A stretch of DNA of 64,000 nucleotides. It comes from Theobroma cacao. Lineage: Eukaryota > Streptophyta > Magnoliopsida > Malvales > Malvaceae. Location: the NCBI RefSeq assembly GCF_000208745.1, contig NC_030852.1:29658211-29722210 (forward strand), in the 5' to 3' direction. The notes beneath the pieces were generated by a model, which had not been told where the DNA came from, made no database searches, and was given only the letters and a program-made list of their open reading frames with translations. Position numbers and translations under genes: made by a program. Below, one piece after another: positions 1-10,497 of the stretch (positions are counted from its first letter, which is position 1; every line of letters starts with the position of its first letter).

Positions 1-499
1 ACCTGTCCCCCAAAAAGTGCAAACATAGTGAAGGCTTATACTAAATAAGAGAAAGAGGCAGACTACTATGTATGCGGTAAGCATACTTATTAAATTTCAC
101 TTGCCAACTCTTTTGAAAACAGTCATAAAATATGGTTTCCTTTTTTTTGGCTTACAAATGAAATTTTGAAAAAAGAAAGTCTAAAAAAAAAGATTAGAAA
201 AGTTTACCAATATATTGTTTTTTTTTTAAAGTGAAAATTGCAAAATTGGAAATTGGCATAAGCTTAATTTATTGAAAGATTGTATTATATAGTCTACTCT
301 GAAATATAAAAGACAAAAACAATAACAATAACAATGTGTAAGTAGTTACATATAAAAAAATAAAAAATTTATATATCTTATTTAGATTATTCGTATGATT
401 ATATTTTCGAAATGTTTTGTCCTCTCTTTTAATCGAAATACCACACTGTTAAGTGCATGCAAAAATCTAGACAAACAAGTACTCATCACTATCAAAAAA

Positions 500-1010
500 T
501 GCCTCTAACCGTTTTTCGGGTATAAGTCGTTTGTCCAAAAGTGCCTTTTGTGGGCGGTCCTACCCCCCATCCCCACCACTATTTTATAAAACTACAACCT
601 TTAAAACTAGTCGGTGGAACCTACAATCTCAACCCTACACCTGGGGTATCCTGCAGATAAGATCCACATGTCAGTCCTCTGTACGACTGATTAAAACTAA
701 GGAGGTCGAGGCCTGGGTCCGAGAGACAATGAAGTCTACTGTCGGTTCAAATGGGCCTTTGGCCCAGTCAATAGTCGGGCCTACAAAGTGACACTTGTAC
801 GGCTCACAAGCCGTTTGTTTCATTCCTTGAATAGGAAAAGGGCATTAAGTTTCTCAGGAACTGAAAAAGGGCGGGTTTGCACAGTAAGACCGGGCCTACA
901 CGGCGCGTGAGAAGCTGATACCGTGGGCCCGGGGACTAACGCGCGAATCAGTCGCGTGCGTCACCGGGAATCCTAAGGGGTGGATCTTTTTGAAGGTCCA
1001 GGAACGAACA
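500..1010. promoter_or_regulatory. GC-rich block with site II-type (TGGGCC) elements
   Basis: This block is clearly richer in GC than the flanking AT-rich DNA and has no convincing coding frame. It contains a perfect inverted pair, TGGGCC-TTT-GGCCCA, at 752-766, and further GGGCC cores near 776, 890 and 925. TGGGCC/T is the site II element bound by TCP factors in many plant promoters. The block is probably a promoter or a 5' intron enhancer of a minus-strand gene whose body lies left of the window, but no transcript start can be fixed. A TE remnant is the alternative. Confidence 0.35.
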
Positions 1011-1040
1011 CCAACCGCTTTTTCGTTTTGTTCGCTGCAT

Positions 1041-1060
1041 TTCGGCTACAACGAGCCGAA
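1041..1060. repeat. Short perfect inverted repeat (hairpin)
   Basis: TTCGGCT at 1041-1047 and AGCCGAA at 1054-1060 flank a 6-base loop; one more T-A pair extends the stem to 8 bp. It lies inside the presumed leader intron of the left-edge gene. No function is evident. Confidence 0.4.
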
Positions 1061-1330
1061 AATTTAATAATTAAAACCTTAAAAAAAAAAGAGGAATTAC
1101 CACAATATCGAAACATTGGCCATTGGCAGTAAAAGGAAAATAGAACTTTCAATGCTATAATTCAAAACTAAGAAAGATCTAATGTAAGATCACAACAAAC
1201 CAAACAAGAAAATGCATGAAAGAGGATAATACGATGAAACAAAACGACATTAATGCTTCGTAAAAGTAAAAGTAATATGCGGAGAAAGGCATATTAGGAA
1301 ATGAAATATAAAACCGAAGAAAATGCTTAC

Positions 1331-1513
1331 CAAAATTTAAGCTGTTTTGTCGAGAGAATTGTTGTCGATGCTTATTATACGGTCGAGAATCCCACAGAGC
1401 AGAGAAAAAGAACAGAGCTTGAAAGGGTTAAAACCTAAAAGGAGAGAAACAAGGAAAAATGAAGAGAGAGAGAGAGAGAGGGGAAGCAAGATGGAGGAGG
1501 GATTTTATTTATA
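1331..1513 (-). promoter_or_regulatory. Minus-strand TATA box and CT-rich 5' leader exon
   Basis: Read on the minus strand, a TATAAATA box (1506-1513) is followed by a CT-rich leader containing two (CT)n runs (1530-1550 upstream, 1461-1480 in the leader). The leader ends at a good splice donor, TTTTG|GTAAGC, at 1331/1330. This is the usual look of a plant 5'UTR exon followed by a leader intron. No long open frame follows between 1330 and 1, so the coding part probably lies beyond the left edge, or the transcript is non-coding. Confidence 0.45.
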
Positions 1514-1559
1514 GAAGGAAAGGAGGGACAGAGAGAGAGAGAGAGAGAGAAAAGGTTTA

Positions 1560-3960
1560 TGGGAGAATTTTATATATAATAATAATATATATTTGATTTT
1601 GGAAGTTTGTTAAAAGGTCAGTCATTTACTCGTTTCTGCATTAAAACTTCCTAGAATTTACCAGGTTTGATGTTTGCTGGTGTTGCTTTGCAATGACCAA
1701 ATTAGTCCTGTTATTTTACCAATACCATACCTCTGTGTCTTGGCCAAAATTCTTGTCAGTTTGTCACGTTTTTCATCATGAATTTGTTCTCACTTTCTAA
1801 TGTAAATTCCATATACAACTGTAATTAGAAATATATATATATATATATTATATACAAAAAAGGGTTATTTTGGTAATGATCGCTACATATTCAGTGAATA
1901 ATAATAAATATCTATATCTGATTGTGAAATATTAATTGCATGCAAATTTTACACTGGGAGACCAAATTTTTGTATAGGAAGTTTTACAGTTTTGGTAAAG
2001 ATTAAACTTAGGGTTTTATGTTATTGGATGTTTGAAAGTATATAAGTAGTCATTTATTTGAAAGTGTAAATTTTAATCCTGCTGGTTTAGGGAAATTATG
2101 TACAAAGACAACAATAATATTTTACAAATTAATACATTTAACAGAGTCCCTTGGGGCACGTAAACTATTGTGTTTATAGTTAATTTTAAATTTGAAATTA
2201 TGTTTTCTCCAAATAAAAATCATTAATAGTAGTTTTACAGTCTTGGGGAAAAAGAGTTAAGGTGCTTAAAGCAACGAAAGTGTTAGAGCTGTTTGATTAA
2301 TTATTTTTTATTTAATGGGAAAGAGGCGTATAAAAAATGTGCTGAACAAAGGTGTTTGGCAGGTTACGCAAGCTTTTTAATTCCTTGTGAAAGAAACATA
2401 AAAAGGAGAAACTTGATATGTGTATATATGTATATATACATTGTATTTGTATTAGAATCCTAATTATTGGATTCCTTTTCCATCTTAAGAGAGTAAGAGA
2501 GGGCTTAACAGCCATACCCTTAGTTGCGGGGCAGCACAAACTTCTACCACTCTGAAATAAAAATGGCACATACACATTATTAAAAAGGGAAAATATGGTT
2601 TGTTTTGTTTGATTTATATACAATAATAATTAATTAATCTGAAAAGGTGAAAGAGAAGAAGCAAAATCACGCAAACGCCCCTATTGCTTAGGTCTTCAAT
2701 CGAGGGAGCAAATGTGTCTGCATGTAACAGTGCATGGAGACTAGCTGCATCGGAACCCAAGCTAAAAAATGTCTTCGTGGACTTGGAACCGGGAAGTTCC
2801 TTGAATTTGTCTTCAAAATGGGAATTGCCCATGAAACTTCCTAGCATACTTTTATTTCTGAACTTGCAAGGTCCTCTCTTCTGGCCATATGCCCACCAAT
2901 TAAACAAATGAAGTTGGTCCTAAGATTCTCCGTTTCAATGGTTGACAAGTCTTCTGCATTCAATTCTTCCTAACTATATACAACAAGGAAGATGCCAAAC
3001 TAAATTCTATGCATTTAATTATACGCTTCTGAATTATATGCCAATAGAAGTACGAACAAGAAGTCAATAAAACGGTATTGATTTTTGCTAGTTTTTTCGT
3101 ACAACATGATGGGGGAGGGATCTTTTATTCACTTTGTATTATTTGGCGAACCTATTCTGGAGACTGGAGGGGTGGAATTCAGTTTGGGATTTGTCTCTTG
3201 TCGTCAGCCAAAAAGTGAATGTGGCCGGCCCCGGCCCATGCCCCATGGCAAGCTGACATACTCGTGGACCCCAGATTTCAAGTTCAGCACTTCACAACAG
3301 AATCGACGTTTCCCTGGCCTGTGCAATGAAAAATGTGGAAATTTAAGCCCACCAAGTTGACCCCTCGGATGTCGGAAGAAAAGCACTGTAAGTCTTTAAT
3401 GCAACAGGCAATGTGAATAACGAAGGCCTTATTCAGTCATTTTATGATCACTCTCATAATCAAATAGGCATTAATGGTCCAAGGAGTGAGGGAATTGGTG
3501 TAGAGCTAGGAGGTAATGCTTCAGCAATGTCAACCTGACCCTCAGAGCAGGTAGCAAAATAAGGCTTCCTTTGACTTAAGGGTAATCCATAGTGTTAGGG
3601 TGAGGCCTCACAATCGTGGCACACACAGGACAATTTTATGTGTAGCAAAAAACCTACTGTAAACAACAGGAATACAGTTCAAGAAGCAACTCCTATTAAA
3701 TTTTGAGTATAATCAAGCATGAGTTTTTTAATGAAGCTTTACTATCAAAAATACAAAAACATGGACCGCTCTTGGATCCAACTATGGCACAACAAAAAAA
3801 GCAATTTCTACAGTTTGGACCAAGATTACAATATCAAAACTCACCAAGCTGGTGTGGTCAGCAGTCTCCATATTCTATATTCTTAGCCTTTTCACCATCA
3901 TCTACACATCAGCATCCTATGCTTCTCTCGGCAAGCAGCATTAGTTAATCATCCTTAGCT
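1560..3960. other. Spacer with no confident gene
   Basis: This AT-rich interval separates the left-edge leader from the DnaJ gene. On the minus strand an open stretch at 2614-2907 encodes a hydrophilic 70-residue part (including SKSMLGSFMGNSHFEDKF), and a second open piece follows a potential acceptor near 2555. Neither resembles a family I can name and no complete gene model results. The part nearest 3985 presumably holds the 3'UTR of the DnaJ gene. Confidence 0.3.
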
Positions 3961-3984
3961 TGTTTTGCTATTCTCTACAAACTA

Positions 3985-6216
3985 TCATTCCTGGGATTTT
4001 GATGAAATCTCCACCAGTTCATCTGCCTCACCTTCTCTTGCACTCTTGAATGTCTCTTTATCAGTTTTCCGAGAATTGTCTTCCATAGGTGCTTCAGCAG
4101 CTTCATTAATTACCTGAAGTAGCTCCAAAGGAGTGGCTGCTGGGTCTAACTCACGACATCCCATTGGAGCATCATGAGCTTCTTGGCCTGTAAGCAAGTA
4201 ATTAGGCACCTGATGGGAAAAGCGAAACATCTCTTCTTTCGGAATCCTCCTGACTTCCTTGGGGTCCATATGCTTATGAAAAACTGTCCTAAAACCAGCA
4301 ACCTTGATTAGAGGGATCACAGAGATTCCTTGTTCCTCATTATAGTCATTGAGCACTTCCACCATGTCATATTTGTGTATCAATTCATCTGGCGTCTGTT
4401 CATTCCAATCGGGAGACCAGTTCCTGTAAAGAGCCCAAACATCCCCCTTACTAGGAAATATTCTAATTACTCCACGGTTACCTTTTGACCACTGAACCTT
4501 GTGGGAGAAAGCATTTAATGTTTCACTAATTTCATGTCTGCCACTTCTGAACTCCCCACAAGTTTTGGAGAAACCAGAGCCTATCCAGTCTAGCAAACCA
4601 AATTCACTGCTACTTCTTGAATTAAGCCAACTAATTTTCATCTTAAAAGGCTTCAAGGAGATCACCTTGTGAATTCGAGCATAGAAACGGGGCATCCCAT
4701 CATCATCGTCATATGCAGCCCAGACCTGGTCATCTCCAAAAGAACTTTCACTTCGATCCAAGTCAAAATTGTGAAAATCAGGATCTGGAACATTCATCGA
4801 ATATAGTGCAATTCCAGTATCTGAGTCATCAGGAGAAGCAGCAGGAGGAGAATGCTTACCTTGATATTCTTTATTGGTATCTCGTGCATCTCCATTTGCC
4901 GTGCTCCTCTGTTTCCTATTTTCTTTCTCTCTGATCTTCTCTTTAACTTTGTCAGCACTTTGTGCTTCAGTTACTGAGCTCCACTCCTTAAGTTTTTTAC
5001 GAATCACAATCCGAGCCTTATCCACCAGCATGTTTCGAATTTCAAACAATGACAATTCTCTTTCACTGATGGGCTTGTTATTGTTACCAGAGTACCCATA
5101 ATTACTTCCCACTCCAAAAACACCCGTTCCCAAGCAAGGTCCATTCCCCATGGTCGTTTGAGTTGTCATCTTACCTACATAACCATTAACACGAATATCT
5201 TCTTTTCTCTTTTTCAGGAGTCTCTCTGCTTTAAGGGCTTCTTCACGCTCCCTTTTCACTTTCTCTTGTACATTCCGAACAACACTTGCAGCTTCGGCAC
5301 TGGTGGAAGGTGGTGCAACAGTGCTACTAACACCAGCTGCCCCAGAGAAAGGACCCCCTTGGAAGCTTGCATTAATAGATGAACCATGACCGGCCAATCC
5401 ATCACGTTCTGAACTTTGCGCGCTAGACGAATTTTTTCCATAGTTAAATTGATTATTATTTGTAGCATGATGCCCTGAAACCTGCTGCTGTTGGCTACAC
5501 CAATTTGATGACCTGTAAACATTTGGAGGTGGGGCCTTTTCTAAAGCCAAAAATGCCTCATGACAATTAGGGCATAAAAGTGTGTGATTCAGGTAAATTC
5601 TGAGGTATTCATACTGTGTTTTGCATCTATTGCAAACAGTCCAAAATGTAGCAGGCTTTTTATTAGAAGGAGAAGGGAATGAGGTTTGACCTACCCGGCT
5701 ATTACTGTTCTGAGTCCTAGCATTTGAAGTTACAGTAGAACTAGAACTGCGAGAGCCATTTGCTCTGGGCGGGATTGATGAAACCCCACTCTGTGCAGGA
5801 AACTTCTGTTGTGTTCCCCTGACATTTATCTTCTGGTTATATGCTAGTCTCTTAGCCTTATCTGATAACAAGCTCCAGGCCTCTGAAACTAGCTTAAAAG
5901 CACCATCTGCACCTACCGACTTGTTTTTGTCAGGGTGAAGCATCAGAGCCAGCTTCCTGTATTGTTTTCTCACCACCTCATCATCAGCCGATGGGTTCAC
6001 ACCAAGCATACCATACCAATCTGCTTCCCCACTCACTTTATTCTCTGCAGAAATATACACATCAAGTGTTGTCAACATCTGGGCAACACCATCAAGCCCA
6101 GGATACAAATTTTGAGCTTTCAAAGCAAACTTTTTAGCTCCAGCATAATCCTTCTCTGTAACCTTCCTTTCAGCAATTTCTTTTGCCCTGAATGCCTCAT
6201 CTTTGTTACACTCCAT
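3985..6216 (-). CDS. DnaJ (J-domain) co-chaperone with DUF3444
   Basis: An intronless frame of 743 residues from the first ATG (6216); the frame stays open upstream but has no earlier ATG. The J domain spans about residues 66-130 with HPD at 94-96 (LMLHPDKNKS), so it should stimulate an Hsp70 ATPase. A Cys-x2-Cys ... Cys-x2-Cys zinc-binding-like segment follows at about 218-250 (VCNRCKTQ ... LCPNCHEAF). Low-complexity Ser/Asn/Gln linkers and a charged coiled region (about 330-480) come next. A C-terminal DUF3444 covers about 520-710 (QVWAAYDDDDGMPRFYARI ... DVWALYRNW). This architecture is specific to plants and its clients are unknown. By content and neighbours it matches the Arabidopsis gene next to PP2C76 (At5g53150, recalled). 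No transit peptide is seen, so nuclear or cytosolic location is an inference. Confidence 0.93.
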   Translation of the reverse strand: MECNKDEAFRAKEIAERKVTEKDYAGAKKFALKAQNLYPGLDGVAQMLTTLDVYISAENKVSGEADWYGMLGVNPSADDEVVRKQYRKLALMLHPDKNKSVGADGAFKLVSEAWSLLSDKAKRLAYNQKINVRGTQQKFPAQSGVSSIPPRANGSRSSSSTVTSNARTQNSNSRVGQTSFPSPSNKKPATFWTVCNRCKTQYEYLRIYLNHTLLCPNCHEAFLALEKAPPPNVYRSSNWCSQQQQVSGHHATNNNQFNYGKNSSSAQSSERDGLAGHGSSINASFQGGPFSGAAGVSSTVAPPSTSAEAASVVRNVQEKVKREREEALKAERLLKKRKEDIRVNGYVGKMTTQTTMGNGPCLGTGVFGVGSNYGYSGNNNKPISERELSLFEIRNMLVDKARIVIRKKLKEWSSVTEAQSADKVKEKIREKENRKQRSTANGDARDTNKEYQGKHSPPAASPDDSDTGIALYSMNVPDPDFHNFDLDRSESSFGDDQVWAAYDDDDGMPRFYARIHKVISLKPFKMKISWLNSRSSSEFGLLDWIGSGFSKTCGEFRSGRHEISETLNAFSHKVQWSKGNRGVIRIFPSKGDVWALYRNWSPDWNEQTPDELIHKYDMVEVLNDYNEEQGISVIPLIKVAGFRTVFHKHMDPKEVRRIPKEEMFRFSHQVPNYLLTGQEAHDAPMGCRELDPAATPLELLQVINEAAEAPMEDNSRKTDKETFKSAREGEADELVEISSKSQE

Positions 6217-8790
6217 AATTTTGTGGTAGTTTAATGTGTTACTTTCTGACCTAGGTATTATGAATATGACAAAACTCCAACGAAAACCCACGATTTACAG
6301 CTTAAGGCTCTTTCATGCTTTACGACAGAGGTAACAGCTCCTAGTTTTTGATGCCTGGTCCGAAGGGAAAAAAAACCTCCAAAATTAGAATAAGTCTGAA
6401 TTAGAAAACTAATTGAGAAGGAAATGCATTACCAATAGGATAATGTTCTATAAGCTGATACTTCACTAAAAACAAACAAGACAAATCTTTATTTGAAACA
6501 CAAGTTTTGGTTGCTTTCTAGAAAGATCCATATTCTTAAACACAGGTTGCATATTTCTTTATCTGACACTAGAATCATACGTTAACTACAAATAACTTTC
6601 ACCATTATTTAAGCAGAAGCATCAATGCAAATTCTTATTAAATTTCAATACATTCCAAATACATATCTAATGCATATGTAGAACAAAAACTGCAACTCAT
6701 AACTATAACAATACTGTCTCAAATAATAATAATACCATATCCTGCATTTCTTAAAAAGCTCTGACACATTCCATTTTATCACAAATGGTGAAGTTTACTT
6801 TCAATCCAATGCAACTTGAGCTGGTAAAATTAATAATATAAGACTATCCTTCCAAGAAAAAACATTGTGGTGCAATTACTAATCAGTTCTCTCTCATGCT
6901 AGTGAGCATGAGAGTGGAAATAGCGAGAGAGAGGATTTTAAATGGATTTAACTCAAACCACAAGAATGTTTTTCCTATGAAACAAATAATCCTACAAGCC
7001 AAAGGTTAACTTTGGTCAACAATACATCTTACACTCAGAAGGAAATGTGCCCATGAACTCAACCAACTTGAGGAAATTAGGTACTTATAAACAGAAGAGG
7101 AGAAAGCAGATATCAATATGATAACTATGAACATAGTCAAAGATGTCTACTTAGACTCTTACATAGAAAAGATGCAACTACTGCATAAATAACACGTGAA
7201 CATTGATAGATAATGGAAATTCAGGTATGTGGAACATATAAACGCATACTTGTTTTTTTGTCTGAGAACTGCCTATGCAACGACAAAAGAACCAAAACTA
7301 TAGAACCACCCAGACACCTCATCAACGGCCAACGCCTGTTGAAACAGGGACAAGCAGTTTTTTTCTTTTAGTTAATCCAAACAAAATTAACCATAGGCAC
7401 AATGCCACATACCAAATCCTACAACTTTTATGGCTGGGCCCACCTATAATCATAGCATTGATCAGACATGCTTACTTTTTGTTATCCAGACAATAGTTCT
7501 CATAGATGAGATCTTTCCACTCTGCAGACCTAATCAATCATTTGCATCATGCATTGCTTATATCAATAACTAAATAACAATATTGCGCCTTATAACAAGC
7601 TTACAAAATATTGGATAAATAAAATCCTGAGTAAACACTTAACTATCCATTTCATAAGCTTGATACCATCAGTTACCATTTCATACACAAATATATAAAA
7701 CACATTGGTTGTGGTTTTTTTGGTTTTCTCTCGCATCCCTCACCTAGTTCGGACTCTAGAAACATATCAAGGAAACACCAAGTGCATAGCATTAAAAGTT
7801 TTCCATCATAATTCTTGCACACTAACCTTCACTAAAAGGAACCAATCACCAACATTCCAAATGCAGAATGGTCAGAAGTTTCATACGTAGCAACGATCTA
7901 AATCATAAGTATACAAAAAAAAACACTTTAATTTCTTTTGATGCAGATTACAAAATTCCTCAACTTATTATGAGCAACAACAACACTGTCATACAACAGA
8001 TGGTTGAATTTTTACACCTCACCCATTATGAAGCTAACTTACTCAACATACCATCTCCTCTGGAGAATACCGTTGACAAACTCAATTTCTCAATCTTAAC
8101 CGCATTAATATTTCTATCTACATATAACCACCACGCAACAAGCCCGTAGAACCTCACTAGTTCTTTTTTTTTTCTTTTTTTTTTTTGTTTGCAATAGCCT
8201 AAAACCGCAAAATGCTAATCTCTCAAGATCAAAATTTATTATGAGAACCCAAAATAACTCCATATAATCACGGAAAACAACTAGATGAATTAACTTAAAA
8301 GGTAATGAAACAACCCTTATATAAACTTTCATCGGCATTTCTTTCCCCATAAACAAAAAATATGACATTTAAGCCACATTGAATAACCAAAAACAGAATC
8401 CCATCTGTAATTCGAACTACTGGAAAAGGACACTGAAGAGTAAATTGAACTTTCCAGGGTCTCAATGGATCTGGCCGTTTCAAATTCTGTTACCCGGCAG
8501 AAACTGAAAACCCCAGATTTCTATAAAATTTCAACAAACAGTCCACAGAAATCACCACCCAAAAAGAAAACTTCTTCGACAAAATGAACAAAAAAAAACC
8601 ACTTAGGTTAGTAAAAATAAAAATATACATAGAACATATACCTGTCCAAAGAAAGTCTTTTGAAGTGAAGAAATTTTGAATCTGAGACAAGCATGAATCA
8701 TAAGGTACAGTAACCCATTTTGTCAAAACCCCTTGAGAACCTGAGGAAAATTTCTTTCTTTCTTTTTCTTTTTTTTTCCCCTCAAGTTGG
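6217..8790 (-). promoter_or_regulatory. 5' leader of the DnaJ gene with a 2.4-kb 5'UTR intron
   Basis: Upstream of the DnaJ ATG a good acceptor (CCTAG|GTCAG) lies at 6252/6251 and a good donor (GGACAG|GTATAT) at 8642/8641. A 5'UTR exon of roughly 100-150 bases at 8642-8790 would thus be joined to the coding exon across about 2390 bases. The intron is AT-rich and has no conserved coding frame. Long 5'UTR introns are common in constitutively expressed plant genes. The transcription start is not determined. Confidence 0.6.
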
Positions 8791-8799
8791 CTCCAAGAA

Positions 8800-10490
8800 A
8801 TTAAAATAAAATAAAAGGGAAAAAAAATAGGAAAGTAAGTATGGGGTTGGTTTAATATAGTATTAACCTTTTTGTGTTAACCCTAATACAACTTTTATTT
8901 TAATGGGTTTTGATGCAAAATAACTTAACCATGGTTAGTTTTTAACTCTTGTGATGGGTTTGTAGGATTCCCAAATTAGGTGAAATAATTATTATTTTGG
9001 ATTCTCTATGAAAAAAAAAAAATTAAAGTGTAGATTTTGTTTATGTTTTAATGGAAGGAACTACTATTTTCATCTTCCTTCTATTTGCACTTTACAAAAA
9101 AAAAAAGTTTATTAAATAATAATACATCCCCAAAATGGTTCGTGATGAGATAGAATTTTTATTTTTTAATTAAATATATATTACATCTAGACATTTAATT
9201 CAATAAAAATGTGTGTTCTTTTCGATAATAAATAAATTCGAATCTATTTTTTATATAAAAAAATATAACACGTATGTATGTGTACATAAATATACACAAA
9301 TAATACGGTACATAGTATACCTATGTCATAAATCTGATAAAGATAAAAGGGATCATAGAAAAAAAAAAGATAAAAAAGTTGTGTGTACATTAACTATAAA
9401 CATGACTACAAAACTCCATTACAAATGGATTCATAGTTATACTATTATCATCAAGTTTGAACAATAGATACATTGGTTAATAATGATTAATTTTAAAGTA
9501 CCATTATAGTGTATTTTTCCTTTCAAAAAAAAAAAAAACCATTATAGTGTATATTTAAAGAAAAAAGTTTTATGGTTTCAGTGTTGATAATTTATGTATA
9601 AAGATTTATATATGACGTATTGTTTGTGTACAATATTTAAACAATATCAATTAATCATAAAATATCATTTTATAAATATATAAAGATAAAAATTCAATGT
9701 TTTTAGAAAAAGCTATGAATATTTATTTTTAAGAATTCTTAAAATTTTAAATACATAATAATATAGTAAATTAAGTATAGATACGTGTATAAAATTAGAT
9801 CAAAGACCATTAAAATTGTTATATTTACTCTAGTAAATTCTTTTATTTATTTTTTATTTGGAACCATGGTACAGGTTGCCATCTTCAAAACTTGAATGCA
9901 TTGTCCTTTTTCAGTTCATTAGTATAACTCAATCTTCTGTTCGGACAATGATGTAAAGCGCACGCTTACAAAGTCAATTTCTCAGACCAACATTGTTGAA
10001 AAGAAGAAAAAGGTCCAGCCAATATCAGCGTCTACATGGTCTCACGGGATTTCCCCGCCCTTCTCTAATTCCTCATTTTGGTTGTTATTTGATTAATTTC
10101 TCTTTTTTTTTTCAAGGGTCAAATGTTAATATTTAGGATTAAAAATTTTAAAAATTTTCATCCAAGTACCCAAATGAACAAAAAGGCTTAAACAAATTAG
10201 TTATATTCTGTATTAGATGATCAGTTAGTATATTGAGTAAATACTAAGGCTTTATTAGATTTTAACTGAACATGGGGATGCAACACACAGATGGGTAGAT
10301 ATAGGACTAGTTCGGGAATAAACAGGACGTTGGGTCCATGTATTCCATACAAGAGCAGATTAGGAAACGGAAAGCAATGAATAAACAAATTGTCTCCTTG
10401 ATATATGCACAGTGGCCATAAGGCACATGCAGATTTCAAAATTAAACCAACTAAATTGTCAATAAATCTGCACCTGCAATAAAATAAGGA
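8800..10490. other. AT-rich intergenic spacer (DnaJ promoter and PP2C 3' end)
   Basis: No coding frame of interest. Positions 8790-10100 should hold the DnaJ promoter; the stretch at 9940-10070 is less AT-rich than the rest. Positions 10200-10497 probably hold the 3'UTR of the PP2C gene. Homopolymer A and T runs are frequent. Confidence 0.5.
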
Positions 10491-10497
10491 AATCTAA

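Noticed and set aside
531..791. Plus-strand open frame of 86 residues
   Set aside because: It lies in the GC-rich promoter-like block, with no family resemblance and no neighbouring exon signals; long frames are expected by chance when A/T stop codons are depleted.
3085..3386. Overlapping frames on both strands with GC-richer sequence
   Set aside because: No recognisable domain, and both strands are open over the same stretch, so neither can be preferred.
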